64,000 nucleotides of DNA from positions 124,001-188,000 of the forward strand of contig JAIOPP010000008.1 in NCBI GenBank assembly GCA_021413845.1, written 5' to 3'. Positions within the stretch are counted from its first letter, which is position 1. Each line of letters begins with the position of its first letter. Below, one piece after another: positions 16,800 to 26,155 of this stretch. The notes beneath the pieces were generated by a model. The model ran no database searches, was not told the origin of the DNA, and saw only the letters and a list, made by a program, of their open reading frames with translations. The DNA comes from Planctomycetia bacterium (lineage in GTDB: Bacteria > Planctomycetota > Planctomycetia > Pirellulales > PNKZ01). Made by a program: the position numbers and the translations under genes.

Positions 16800-19445
16800 A
16801 TGAAGCACCGGTTGCTCTACGCTCTTGCCTTGGCATCGCTTGCGCAAAGTGCCGCCTCGTCGGCCGAGTTGCCGGGGCAGACGCGCAAGTTTATCGAAAC
16901 GCATTGCAGCGAATGCCACGACGCCGGCACGAAAAAAGGAGGGCTCGATCTCACGGATCTCAAGCCCGACCTGGCGGATCGGGCCGTGCTGCAGCGCTGG
17001 GTTTCGGTTCACGACCGCGTGCGCGACGGCGAGATGCCTCCGCCGTCGAAGGAAGGGGCACCGCCGGCGAAAGAGCGCGAGGCGATGCTCAAGGAACTCG
17101 CGAACCTGCTGCACGCGGCCGACAACCAGCGGCAGCGAACGGAAGGTCGCGTGCCGATTCGCCGACTCAATCGGACCGAATACGAAAGCACGATGCGCGA
17201 CTTGTTCTCGATGCCCGGCCTGCAGGTGAAAGACCTGCTGCCGGAAGACGGCCGGGCCGACGGCTTCGATAAGTCGAGCGTCGCGCTCGAAATCTCACCG
17301 GTGCAACTGCGGAAGTATCTCGAAGCCGCCGACTACGTGCTTGATGAAGCCATCGCACACGAAGACAAACCGACGGTCTTTCAGCAGCGCTTCCGCCGGA
17401 TCGGTGGACTGGCGCAGTTCTGCGAATGCTCGTTTCCGATCAAGAATCGCCGCGTCGACATGAGCGTGGTCGAGCGCATCCGTCCGCGCGACGGCACGGT
17501 CGGCATTCACATGCGCGATTTCGGCACGCATCTGCAAGCGATGGACTCGCTCGGCATCATCACCCACGCGCGCCCTTCCTACGACTGCTTGGTCGAGAAC
17601 TTCTCTCCCTTCCACTCCGGCTTCTATCGTCTGCGCACTTCGGTTTGGAGCTTCAACTACAACAAGGGAGAAATCGGGGAGACCGATCGCCTGCAATCGA
17701 TCGCGCTGACCGCGAACGGTCGCGTGTTGGCATACGTCGACGCCCCTTCGATGCAGCCGCGGACGCATGAGATCGTCGTGTGGTTGAACGAAGCGGACAC
17801 GGTGGAACTCAACCCGGCGAGCCTGTGGCCGAACTTCAATACCGCTTACAACCACGAAGGCCCCGGCGTGGCGGTCGATTTTTTCGACGTCGAGGGGCCG
17901 TTGAACGACATGTGGCCGCCGGCGAGCCATCGGCGGCTGTTCGGTAATCTGCCGATCGCCGAGATTCCGCATGAAAAAGATCGCGAGTATCCGCGCCAAC
18001 CGGTGAAGCCGATTCGTCGCCCCGGCTTTCGGCCGGATCATACCGACGGCAAGGAGTTTCAGAAGTGGCAACCGATCTGGACGGCGGCCTCGCCCCGACC
18101 GAACGACGACGCCCCGCGCTTGCTGCGCGACTTCTTGCCCCGTGCGTTTCGCCGACCGGTCACGGAAGAAGAGCTCGCCGTCTACGTGAAGATCGCGCGG
18201 GAGCGAATCGACGCCGGCGACTACTTCGAAAACGCGATGCGCGCCGCGTATCGGGTCGCCCTCTGCTCGCCCGACTTCATCTTCATTCAAGAGCCGCCGG
18301 GAGCGAATTCGCCGCAAGATCCGATGTCGCTCGATCAGTATGCGATCGCCGCGCGGCTCTCGTATTTGCTGTGGAATTCGCTGCCCGACGATGAGCTGAA
18401 AACGCTCGCCGATAAGCGCCAACTGCATCCGAAAACGATCACGCTGCAAATGGATCGGATGCTCGCCGATCCGCGCTCCAACCGTTTCGTCGACGATTTT
18501 CTCGACCAATGGCTCGACCTGCGGAAGATCGACTTCACGAGTCCCGAGGGACGCCTGTATCCGGAGTTCCGGCCCGACTTGCGCGATGCCATGCTCATGG
18601 AATCGCGGGCCTACTTCCGCGAGCTGCTCGACCACGATCTTGGGATCGGCCACGCGGTCGACTCGAATTTCCTGATGATCAACCAACGCCTGGCCGAACA
18701 CTACCGCATCGCCGGCGTCACGGGTTCCGCGATTCGCCGCGTTACCAAGCCTGCGGGGAGCCCCTACGGCGGCTTCGTCACGCAAGCCGCGGTTCTGAAG
18801 ATCACGGCCAACGGCACGACGACTTCTCCCGTACAGCGCGGCGCATGGGTCATGGATCGCATTCTCGGTCGGCCGGTGAAACCGCCGCCGCCCGACACGC
18901 CGGCCGTCGATCCCGACGTGCGCGGCACCACGACGATTCGCGAACAGCTCGACGCCCACCGCAACACGGCGGCTTGCGCCGGTTGCCACGCGAAGATGGA
19001 TCCGCCGGGTTTTGCGCTCGAAAACTTCGACGTCATCGGCGGTTGGCGCACGCTCTATCGCTTCACCGGCGAGACCGTCACCGATCCGACCTTGCGGCGC
19101 GGCAAAGACCCGTTGAAACATGAGTTCCTCGGCGTCTTGCCGAACCAATGGATTCATGTCATGAATAACGTCCGTTTCGGTCTCCCCGTCGATGCGACCG
19201 GCACGACGGTCGACGGCCGGAAGTTCAAAGACATCGTCGAGTTCAAACACATTCTGCTCACCGAGGAAGAAGCGATCGCGCGAAATCTCATCGAGCGACT
19301 CATCCTCTATGCGACCGGAGCGCGCGTCGGTTTCGCCGATCGCTCCGAAGTCGAATTGATTCTCAATCGGACGCGCGAAAGCCATTTCGGGCTGCGCAGC
19401 CTCGTGCATGAAGTCATCAGCACCCAAACATTCCGCCGGAAATAA
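16800..19445 (+). CDS. Planctomycete PSCyt/PSD multidomain protein (DUF1587-1595-1592-1588-1585)
   Basis: 881 aa; signal peptide then a haem-type CxxCH (CSECH, residues 36-40) in a PSCyt1-like N-terminus. The order after that is DUF1587/PSD3 (RRLNRTEYESTMRDLF, near 122), a carbohydrate-binding-like insert, DUF1595/PSD5 (FLPRAFRRPVTEEEL), DUF1592/PSD4 (AARLSYLLWNSLPDDEL), DUF1588/PSCyt3 with a second CxxCH (CAGCH near 725, then MDPPGFALENFD), and DUF1585/PSD2 at the C-terminus (LIERLILYATGARVGF). This architecture is a hallmark of planctomycetes and relatives. Two possible c-type haems suggest electron transfer; the reaction is unknown. The stop lies 3 nt before the DUF1552 start. Confidence 0.92.
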   Translation: MKHRLLYALALASLAQSAASSAELPGQTRKFIETHCSECHDAGTKKGGLDLTDLKPDLADRAVLQRWVSVHDRVRDGEMPPPSKEGAPPAKEREAMLKELANLLHAADNQRQRTEGRVPIRRLNRTEYESTMRDLFSMPGLQVKDLLPEDGRADGFDKSSVALEISPVQLRKYLEAADYVLDEAIAHEDKPTVFQQRFRRIGGLAQFCECSFPIKNRRVDMSVVERIRPRDGTVGIHMRDFGTHLQAMDSLGIITHARPSYDCLVENFSPFHSGFYRLRTSVWSFNYNKGEIGETDRLQSIALTANGRVLAYVDAPSMQPRTHEIVVWLNEADTVELNPASLWPNFNTAYNHEGPGVAVDFFDVEGPLNDMWPPASHRRLFGNLPIAEIPHEKDREYPRQPVKPIRRPGFRPDHTDGKEFQKWQPIWTAASPRPNDDAPRLLRDFLPRAFRRPVTEEELAVYVKIARERIDAGDYFENAMRAAYRVALCSPDFIFIQEPPGANSPQDPMSLDQYAIAARLSYLLWNSLPDDELKTLADKRQLHPKTITLQMDRMLADPRSNRFVDDFLDQWLDLRKIDFTSPEGRLYPEFRPDLRDAMLMESRAYFRELLDHDLGIGHAVDSNFLMINQRLAEHYRIAGVTGSAIRRVTKPAGSPYGGFVTQAAVLKITANGTTTSPVQRGAWVMDRILGRPVKPPPPDTPAVDPDVRGTTTIREQLDAHRNTAACAGCHAKMDPPGFALENFDVIGGWRTLYRFTGETVTDPTLRRGKDPLKHEFLGVLPNQWIHVMNNVRFGLPVDATGTTVDGRKFKDIVEFKHILLTEEEAIARNLIERLILYATGARVGFADRSEVELILNRTRESHFGLRSLVHEVISTQTFRRK

Positions 19446-19448
19446 GCT

Positions 19449-20729
19449 ATGAATTCCCATTCGTCGTCGCCGAATATCTCGAACGGGGTCTCGCGCCGCA
19501 CGTTTCTCTGCGGCGTCGGCGTTACGCTCGCGCTCCCCGCCTTGGCACGCGCGGCTGAAGCCCCCGCGCCGCGCAGGTTGGTTGCGATCCAAACGAATCA
19601 AGGGATCATGCCGCATCTGTTCTTTCCGGAGAAAGCCGGTCGCGATTACGCGCCGTCGCCGTATCTGGAAGTCCTCGCGCCGCTGCGCAAGCAGCTCACC
19701 GTCTTCTCCAACGTCTCGCATCCCGGCGTCGACGGCGGACACTCGAACGAAGTTTCCTTCCTCACCGGCGCGCCGCATCCGGCAGGGGCGGGCTTTCGCA
19801 ACTCCGTGTCGCTCGATCAATTCGCCGCCGAACAACTCGGCAGCCAAACGCGATTCTCCTCGCTCGTGCTCGCCGCCAGCAACTCCGGCGACCGGAGCAT
19901 GTCGTTCAATCGCTCGGGCGTACTCATCCCGCCGGAGACGAGCCCCGCTGCGCTGTATCGCAAATTGTTCGTGCAAGGGAGCGTGAAGGAAATCGACGCC
20001 CGCGTGAACGATCTGCGCTCCGGCCGGAGCTTGCTCGACACCGTCAACGAACGAGCCAAGCGCTTGCAAGCCGGCGCGGCGATCGCCGATCGGCACCGGC
20101 TCGATCAATACTTCACCTCGGTTCGCGAACTCGAGCAACAATTGCTGCTGGCCGAAGCTTGGGAACAGAAGCCGAAGCCGAAGGTCGAGATGAAGGAGCC
20201 GCCCGAGATGAAGGATCCCGCGCAACTCATCACCCGCCTGCGCACGACGTTGGATCTGGTCAAACTGGCTTTGGAAACCGACTCGACGCGCATCGTGAGC
20301 CTGTTCGTCCAGCCGCTCGGCACGCTTACCGAAATTCCCGAGGTCAAGCACGAAACCCATTCGCTCACGCACCACGGCAATCGTCCGGAGATGATCGACG
20401 AGCTGCGCAAGATCGAGACCGCGCAATTCACGGCCTTCCGCGACTTCCTCACCGGTTTGCAAGGGGTGAACGAAGCCGGCTCGACGCTGCTCGATCGCAG
20501 TTCCGTGCTTTACGGCACATGCATGGGGAACGCCAACGGCCACACCAACAAAGACTGGCCGATGTTGCTCGCCGGCGGCGGCTTCAAGCACGGCGCGCAT
20601 CTCGCTTTCGCGAAAGACAAGAACGAGCCGCTCGGCCGACTGTTCGTGTCGCTGCTCCAGCGCATGGGAGTCGAAACCGATCGCTTCGCCGGCGCGGGCG
20701 GCACCATGCCGGGCCTCGACATGGCGTAG
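19449..20729 (+). CDS. Tat-exported DUF1552 protein
   Basis: 426 aa with a twin-arginine signal (VSRRTFLCGVGVTLALPAL, residues 14-32). DUF1552 features: RLVAIQTNQGIMPHLFFP, NVSHPGVDGGHSNEVSFLTG, HETHSLTHHGNRPEM and a C-terminal GTCMGNANGHTNKDWPMLLAGGG. The fold is thought to be related to the alkaline-phosphatase superfamily; no function is established. It is separated from the PSCyt/PSD gene by 3 nt. The same gene pair recurs throughout planctomycetes, so the two products very likely act together. Confidence 0.9.
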   Translation: MNSHSSSPNISNGVSRRTFLCGVGVTLALPALARAAEAPAPRRLVAIQTNQGIMPHLFFPEKAGRDYAPSPYLEVLAPLRKQLTVFSNVSHPGVDGGHSNEVSFLTGAPHPAGAGFRNSVSLDQFAAEQLGSQTRFSSLVLAASNSGDRSMSFNRSGVLIPPETSPAALYRKLFVQGSVKEIDARVNDLRSGRSLLDTVNERAKRLQAGAAIADRHRLDQYFTSVRELEQQLLLAEAWEQKPKPKVEMKEPPEMKDPAQLITRLRTTLDLVKLALETDSTRIVSLFVQPLGTLTEIPEVKHETHSLTHHGNRPEMIDELRKIETAQFTAFRDFLTGLQGVNEAGSTLLDRSSVLYGTCMGNANGHTNKDWPMLLAGGGFKHGAHLAFAKDKNEPLGRLFVSLLQRMGVETDRFAGAGGTMPGLDMA

Positions 20730-20762
20730 CGCCCCGCGAGCCGACGCGGTGTTCGCAAGAGG

Positions 20763-21944
20763 TCAATAATCCGAGATCGAGCCGTCGGGCAGCCGGCCGC
20801 GCGTCGGCCATTCCTGCGTGTAGGGTTCTTTGGCGAGTTGCGCGAGCACCGCTTCGTCGACTTCGCAGCCGAGCCCCGGCCCTTCGGGAACCGAAGCGTA
20901 GCCGTCTTCGACGGTCCATTGCTTCCGGATCAACCCCTTCGGCGTGATGCTCGGGTAGTATTCGTGGATCAGAAACATCGGCACCGCGGCCGAGACGTGC
21001 AGGCTCGCCGTCATGCCGAGATCGGTCGTCACGCAATGCGGAGCGATCGGGATTTGGTAGCCTTCGCCGAGCGTGGCGATCTTTCGTAGCTGCGACATGC
21101 CTCCCGTGTGGGCGCAGTCGATCTGCAAGATATCGGCTACGCCTTCTTGCAGATAAGGAATGACGTCCCAAATCGTGCGGGCTTGTTCTCCCACCGCGAG
21201 CGGAATGCGGATCACTTCCTTGAGCCGCTTAAACACTTCGATGTTTCCCGGCACCGCAGGCTCTTCGATATACAGCAGCTTATACGGCTCGAGCAGCGGC
21301 GCGAGTTGCATCAGAAACGGCGGCGGCAGGGCGCAGTGAGCGTCGAACATCAGGAGCCCGTCGGGCCCCAGTTTCTCTCGCGCGCCGGCGACCAGCTTCA
21401 CGAAGCCATCGAGCTGGGCCGGCGTTCCACCGAAAGGTTGCGCGCCCGCGCCGACTTTCGTTGCTTTGGCCGAGGGGTAGACGGCCACTTTATCGCGGCA
21501 AGGGCCTCCCATCAGGCGGTGGATCGGCACGCCCCATAGCTTGCCGGTGATGTCCCACAATGCCATGTCGATGCCGGCGATGACGTGCGTCATAAACGGT
21601 CCGCCGCGCATGTCGCGATGCGAGCGAAAGAGCTTCTGCCACAGATACTCGACCCGCGTCGGGTTCTCGCCGTCGAGCAGCCTGAAGAGAGAGTTGACCA
21701 AGGCGATCGCGGCGCTGCGATCCAATTGATCGATCTCGCCCCAGCCGACGATTCCCATGTTCGTCTCGATCTTGATGAAGACCTTGGCCTTCGCCGGCGT
21801 GGCGGTGAGCTTCGTGATCTTGATCTTCGTGTTGCGATCGACGACGTCGGGCACGGAGCTATCGGCGGCGGCGACTTCGTCGATCAGCATGGCTCCGGCC
21901 GCCAAAGGCGCGAGCGAACCGATCATTCGGCGACGAGTCCACAT
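20763..21944 (-). CDS. Enolase-superfamily enzyme (mandelate racemase/muconate lactonizing type), exported
   Basis: 393 aa; N-terminal RRRMIGSLAPLAAGAM resembles a Tat signal, and AAGGA precedes the ATG by 8 nt. The superfamily residues are visible: metal ligands Asp in MFDAHC, Glu in YIEEP and Glu in VGEQ, plus the C-terminal catalytic His in APHCVTTDLG. The DxH at the first ligand (DAH) is the pattern of the acid-sugar-dehydratase branch (galactonate/mannonate type). Probable substrate: a sugar acid. An exported location is unusual for this superfamily. Convergent with the DUF1552 gene. Confidence 0.82.
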   Translation of the reverse strand: MWTRRRMIGSLAPLAAGAMLIDEVAAADSSVPDVVDRNTKIKITKLTATPAKAKVFIKIETNMGIVGWGEIDQLDRSAAIALVNSLFRLLDGENPTRVEYLWQKLFRSHRDMRGGPFMTHVIAGIDMALWDITGKLWGVPIHRLMGGPCRDKVAVYPSAKATKVGAGAQPFGGTPAQLDGFVKLVAGAREKLGPDGLLMFDAHCALPPPFLMQLAPLLEPYKLLYIEEPAVPGNIEVFKRLKEVIRIPLAVGEQARTIWDVIPYLQEGVADILQIDCAHTGGMSQLRKIATLGEGYQIPIAPHCVTTDLGMTASLHVSAAVPMFLIHEYYPSITPKGLIRKQWTVEDGYASVPEGPGLGCEVDEAVLAQLAKEPYTQEWPTRGRLPDGSISDY

Positions 21945-22006
21945 AGTTGCGATTCCTTGAGTGCGATTTGAGTTCGTCGAACGCGTTACGTGCGCGATCG
22001 GTCGGG

Positions 22007-23224
22007 TTATTCGATTTCGGCTCCGGCGACGAAGACGCGTCGCACGCCGAGCTCGCGATCGAGGACCACGGCATCGCCGTATTTGCCGACCGTCAGACTA
22101 CCGATTTCATGCTCTCTGCCGAGGATTTGCGCCGGCGTGAGCGACGCCATGCGCACGACCTCCCACAACGGCCGCCCCGTCTGTTCCAGAAACGTGCGCA
22201 GCATATGGTCCATCCCGCGCACGCTCGAAGCAAGCCCTTTGCCGTCGGGCATCAGGCCGACGCCGTCGCGATGGAGCAGCGGTTCGCCCCCGTCGAGCGG
22301 GCCGATCATGTATTCTCCCTCGGGCATGTCGAGGGCCCGATTGCAGTCGGTGACCAGCGCCAAGCGGTCGGGCCCTTTGATCTTGAGCGCCAGTTCGAGC
22401 AGGTCGGGCGAGAGGTGCTTGCCGTCGGCGATCACTTCCGTCGTCAGTTCGTCGAAGAACAAAGTCGCTTCGAGAACGCCTCCTTGCATCGGGTAGGTTT
22501 GAAACTGCCGCAGCCGGGTCTTGTCGCTCATCGCGCAATACAGGTGGTCGATATGGCGCACACCCCAACGTACGGCCGCGCGCATTTGCTCGAACGTCGC
22601 CCAGCTATGGCCCGCGTTCAAACGAACCCCTTTGGCCGTGCAAGCGCGGGCGAACTCTTCCGCACCCGGCAGCTCCGGCGCGACGGTCGCCGTCGCCAGC
22701 GCGTCGGCGAATTCGAGATACTCCGCGAACTCGCGCTCGACCGGCGGACGAATCGCGGCTCCCGGATGCGCACCGCGGGCTTCGTAGCGGAAATAAGGAC
22801 CGTAGAAATGTGCGCCGAGGACCCGCGGCAGAACCGCCGCGCCCGGCACCTTCGGCCGCATGAACTCACGCGTCAGTTTCAATACGGAGATGATTTGTTC
22901 ATGCCGGGCCACGGTCGTCGTCGGGGTGAGGCTGGTCGTGCCGTGGCGTGCGTGTGCGAGGAGTGCCGTACGGTAGGAGTCGGCGGTGCCGTCCATGAAG
23001 TCGGCCCCTAGACCGCCGTGAACATGCAAGTCGACGAATCCGGGCGCGATGTAGCCGTCGCCGGCGTCGAGGATCGTCGTCGTTGCCGGATCGGCCGACG
23101 AGAGCAAGGTCGACTCATGATCGACGGCGACGATCCGACCGCCGCGCACCCAGACCGCCCCGCGCACCAACAGCCGATCCGGTAAAATGATCGTGCCGCA
23201 CAACAACAAAGACCCAGGCCCCAT
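22007..23224 (-). CDS. nagA: N-acetylglucosamine-6-phosphate deacetylase-like protein (NagA family)
   Basis: 405 aa, cytoplasmic amidohydrolase of the NagA family: metal HxH in DLHVHGG near residue 68, NAGHSWAT (His), HIDHLYCAMS (His), DGKHL and catalytic Asp in VTDCN. The active-site block that normally reads GxHLEGPF, whose Glu is a metal ligand in characterised NagA, reads GAHFYGPYF here, so the Glu is a Tyr. VTDAM is replaced by VTDCN and HLFNAM by HLYCAM. It may act on a different N-acyl sugar or bind metal differently. No other nag gene is adjacent. Confidence 0.8.
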   Translation of the reverse strand: MGPGSLLLCGTIILPDRLLVRGAVWVRGGRIVAVDHESTLLSSADPATTTILDAGDGYIAPGFVDLHVHGGLGADFMDGTADSYRTALLAHARHGTTSLTPTTTVARHEQIISVLKLTREFMRPKVPGAAVLPRVLGAHFYGPYFRYEARGAHPGAAIRPPVEREFAEYLEFADALATATVAPELPGAEEFARACTAKGVRLNAGHSWATFEQMRAAVRWGVRHIDHLYCAMSDKTRLRQFQTYPMQGGVLEATLFFDELTTEVIADGKHLSPDLLELALKIKGPDRLALVTDCNRALDMPEGEYMIGPLDGGEPLLHRDGVGLMPDGKGLASSVRGMDHMLRTFLEQTGRPLWEVVRMASLTPAQILGREHEIGSLTVGKYGDAVVLDRELGVRRVFVAGAEIE

Positions 23225-23464
23225 CGACGTCTCACTTGAAAAAACCGTTTGCGGTCAACCGAACGCGAGTTGTGGGAAGGCGGGCCGAAACGCTCACTTT
23301 ATGTATCGATCTCGGCTGATGCAAGCTGATTCGTGCTCTAGATCGGGGGGCGAGACTCTGGGACTTCGGCCGGTTCGTTTCTTAGCAGGTTATCGATAAC
23401 ACCCGCGGCGCAAGCGGGATACGATAACGCTCGCCCTGATCGTTCCTCTCCGAGGTGGTTCTGC

Positions 23465-24382
23465 ATGTTTCGTTTCGCTTCGATGTTGGCGTTCGCCGTT
23501 CTCCTCGCGGCACCTTCCCGGGCAACGTTCGCCGAGGAGATTCGCCATTCGTTCTTCGTCGCCGGCCCGAGCTTTACGGGCATCATCGATGAAGCCGGGG
23601 GCGAAGCTTGGAACTCCGGCAAGGCCGCCGCACGCGACGGCTGGGTATTGCCCAACGGGAACATCTTGATCGCTTGGACCGATGAGATCCGAGAATATAG
23701 CGGCGACAAAAAAGAGGTGATCTTTCGGTATGCGAAGTCGGCCGAGAATCGAGAGATCGGCACCGTCGAGCGGCTGGCCGACGGCAACACGCTCATCACC
23801 GAGCTCGGCACGAAGCCGAAGCTGATCGAAGTCGATGCCGCCGGAAAGACGGTCGTGGAGTTTCCGTTGCAACCGGAGACCGACAACGCGCACATGCAGA
23901 CGCGCATGGCGCGCAAGCTGGCGAACGGCAACTACCTCGTGCCGCATCTCCTGGCGTTTAAGGTGAAGGAATACTCGCCGAAGGGAGAGATCGTCGGCGA
24001 AATCAAGACCGACCTGCCGGAACTGGGAGGCCGTGCCGCGCAAGTGTGGCCGTTCACCGCGATTCGTCTCGCCGACGGCAACACGTTGGTCGCGCTCACG
24101 CACGGCAATAAGATCGCGGAGTTCGATGCTCAAGGCAAAGTCGCCTGGTTGGTCTCGAACGACGACCTGCCGAATAAGCCATTCGCCGATCCGTGCGGCT
24201 GCCAGCGTCTCGCCGACGGCAATACGGTCGTCGCGAGTTATGGCGCGCAGAAGGGAATCAAGCTGTTCGAGATCACGCGCGAGAAACAGATCGTGTGGAA
24301 GTATGAAGAGCCGCATCGCGTCCATCATTTTCAGATTCTTACGACCAACGGCAAGCCGCTCGCAGGGAAGCCGCTACGGTAG
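23465..24382 (+). CDS. Secreted beta-propeller with LADGNT repeats
   Basis: 305 aa; signal peptide (MFRFASMLAFAVLLAAPS). Six copies of a short motif mark the blades: LPNGNIL, LADGNTL, LANGNYL, LADGNTL, LADGNTV and TTNGKPL, each followed by an aliphatic strand and a charged turn. The pattern matches PQQ-like/arylsulfotransferase-type propellers seen in planctomycetes, but no catalytic residue can be named. A 12-bp palindrome lies 65 nt upstream. The next gene, an isochorismatase-like hydrolase, starts 42 nt downstream. Confidence 0.78.
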   Translation: MFRFASMLAFAVLLAAPSRATFAEEIRHSFFVAGPSFTGIIDEAGGEAWNSGKAAARDGWVLPNGNILIAWTDEIREYSGDKKEVIFRYAKSAENREIGTVERLADGNTLITELGTKPKLIEVDAAGKTVVEFPLQPETDNAHMQTRMARKLANGNYLVPHLLAFKVKEYSPKGEIVGEIKTDLPELGGRAAQVWPFTAIRLADGNTLVALTHGNKIAEFDAQGKVAWLVSNDDLPNKPFADPCGCQRLADGNTVVASYGAQKGIKLFEITREKQIVWKYEEPHRVHHFQILTTNGKPLAGKPLR

Positions 24383-24424
24383 TTGCCCACTAAGAACGCA
24401 TTCGCCCCGCTGAGGTAAAACGCG

Positions 24425-25135
24425 ATGTCCGCTGAAACGAACCCGCTGGATTTCGGCTCGCCCGATCTGCGTCTTCCCGAAGCCTTGCGCGGCCCGTTGC
24501 TGGAGCATTTGGCCGAGTTGAAGCGCCGTTATCTCGCCCGGAATTGGGGGACGCGCGTCGGCTTCGGTTCGCGGCCGGCGTTGATCGTGATCGACCTAGC
24601 GCTGCATTGGACTCAGCCCGACCACGCGATGGGATCGGATTTGGAAAGCGTCGTCGTGCAGTCGTGCAAGATGCTCGCCGCTGCGCGAACCGCGGGCATC
24701 CCGATCTTCTTCACCACGTTCGCTTACGACCCGGCGACCCCGCCGAGCCCGCAGAACAAGAAGCTTTGCATGAACGTTCGGCCTGAGACGGCGCATCGCT
24801 TCGAGCTCGACGCGCGGCTCGAGCGCCGGCCCAACGAAAAAGTGATTCGCAAGCCGTATGCGTCGGCCTTCAAAGGGACGAACCTGCACGAAATGTTGAC
24901 GTCGCTCGGGGTCGACACGTTGATCGTGACGGGAGTGAGCACGAGCCATTGCGTCTACGCGACCTGCCGCGATGCGACCGACAGCTTTCGGGTCATCGTT
25001 CCGCGCGAAGCGGTGGGAGAGCGCTGCGAGGTGTTCCACGAAGTGAACTTGCTCGATATCGACATCGATCTCGGCGACGTAATGCCTCTCGCGGAAGTCG
25101 TCGCCCAGCTAGAGCGCCTCGTCGGCAGGTCGTAA
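24425..25135 (+). CDS. Isochorismatase-family cysteine hydrolase
   Basis: 236 aa, cytoplasmic. The Asp-Lys-Cys triad of the family is present: Asp in ALIVIDLALHW near residue 58, Lys in VIRKPYASAF near residue 139, nucleophile Cys in GVSTSHCVYATCRDA near residue 177, with the cis-peptide VTGVST before it. The closest subfamily by appearance is N-carbamoylsarcosine amidase-like rather than true isochorismatase. Located 42 nt after the propeller gene and 16 nt before an amidohydrolase gene, so the three are probably one transcript for degrading a small amide or lactone compound. Confidence 0.86.
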   Translation: MSAETNPLDFGSPDLRLPEALRGPLLEHLAELKRRYLARNWGTRVGFGSRPALIVIDLALHWTQPDHAMGSDLESVVVQSCKMLAAARTAGIPIFFTTFAYDPATPPSPQNKKLCMNVRPETAHRFELDARLERRPNEKVIRKPYASAFKGTNLHEMLTSLGVDTLIVTGVSTSHCVYATCRDATDSFRVIVPREAVGERCEVFHEVNLLDIDIDLGDVMPLAEVVAQLERLVGRS

Positions 25136-25151
25136 TCAAAAGGCTATTCGC

Positions 25152-26099
25152 ATGTTGAACCGCCGTCGATTTCACGGCCGGATCGCTTCGGCAGCCTTGG
25201 CGGGCTTCGCCGGTGCCGCATGCGCCGACGAACCGACGAAGGCCAAGCGGCCGATGGGAAAATTCTTCGACATCCACACGCACATCGGCCAGGCTGCGAA
25301 TCACACTCCGCCGCTGACGGCCGAAGAGTTACTCCGTTGGATGGACGCGAACGATGTGGCGCAGGCCGCCGTGCTGCCGCTGGCGTCTCCCGAATCGTCG
25401 AGCTATTTGATCACGCCCGACTTCGTGCTCGCGCAAACGAAGCCCTATCGAGATCGACTCATTCCGTTCTGCTCGATCGATCCGCGCACCGACTACTCGG
25501 GCGGATCGCGCGGGTTGCTTGGCATGCTTACGCGCTACGTCGAGGCTGGCGCGAAAGGATTCGGCGAGCATAAGACCGGTGTGGCGATCGACGATCCGCG
25601 GAACATGAAGTTGTATGCCGCGTGCGCCGAGTTGAAGCTGCCGGTGCTGATCCATATCGACAATGCCCGCAACATGGATCGGCCGGGCCTCCCGGGCTTC
25701 GCCAAGGTGCTCGAAACCTTTCCGACCGTCAACTTCTTAGGGCACGCGTTCGGCTGGTGGGTATCGCTCGCCGGCGGAGTAACGCAAGCCGATCTTGGTG
25801 CCGGGCCGCGGATGACTCCGGTCGCTCCCGGCGGCGCCATCGATGCGCTGATGGACAAGTATCCGAACTTGTACGGCGACCTCTCGGCCAGCAGCGGCGC
25901 GGCGGCGATTCGTCGCGACATGAAATTCGGCCGCGAGTTCCTGCTGCGCCGGGCCGATCGTTTGGTCTTCGGCACCGACTATCACTTCCCCGGCCAAGCG
26001 ATTCCGCAATTCGAGCTGTATCGCGAGCTCGATCTTCCGCCGGACGCAACCCAAAAAATCTTTCACGACAATGCCCGACGCTTGCTCGGGCTATCCTAA
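25152..26099 (+). CDS. Tat-exported amidohydrolase (amidohydrolase-2 type)
   Basis: 315 aa; N-terminal RRRFHGRIASAALAGFAG looks like a Tat signal. Metal-hydrolase motifs: FFDIHTHIG (HxH) near residue 38, HIDNAR, LGHAFGWW and FGTDYHF (Asp) near residue 278, ending in NARRLLGLS, which is typical of the family. Paralogue of 7749-8729. It sits 16 nt after the isochorismatase-like gene and 56 nt before the M19-like gene. Substrate unknown; lactone hydrolysis or decarboxylation are the usual activities. Confidence 0.84.
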   Translation: MLNRRRFHGRIASAALAGFAGAACADEPTKAKRPMGKFFDIHTHIGQAANHTPPLTAEELLRWMDANDVAQAAVLPLASPESSSYLITPDFVLAQTKPYRDRLIPFCSIDPRTDYSGGSRGLLGMLTRYVEAGAKGFGEHKTGVAIDDPRNMKLYAACAELKLPVLIHIDNARNMDRPGLPGFAKVLETFPTVNFLGHAFGWWVSLAGGVTQADLGAGPRMTPVAPGGAIDALMDKYPNLYGDLSASSGAAAIRRDMKFGREFLLRRADRLVFGTDYHFPGQAIPQFELYRELDLPPDATQKIFHDNARRLLGLS

Positions 26100-26155
26100 C
26101 GCCGCGTTACTGCCCAACCGCCCCGCCGCCCGAACGTAGAACCTCCGAGGAAACT

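Noticed and set aside
17295-20600. A 1101-codon open frame on the minus strand opposite the PSCyt/PSD and DUF1552 genes
   Set aside because: It is the antisense shadow of two well-supported genes with clear domains and signals; its translation is Arg/Asp/Leu-rich low complexity, as in other shadow frames of GC-rich genes.
23389-23400. 12-bp palindrome GTTATCGATAAC upstream of the LADGNT propeller gene
   Set aside because: Resembles LacI-type operators, but about 16 such 12-bp palindromes are expected by chance in 64 kb and its flanks are not symmetric; no regulator gene is nearby.
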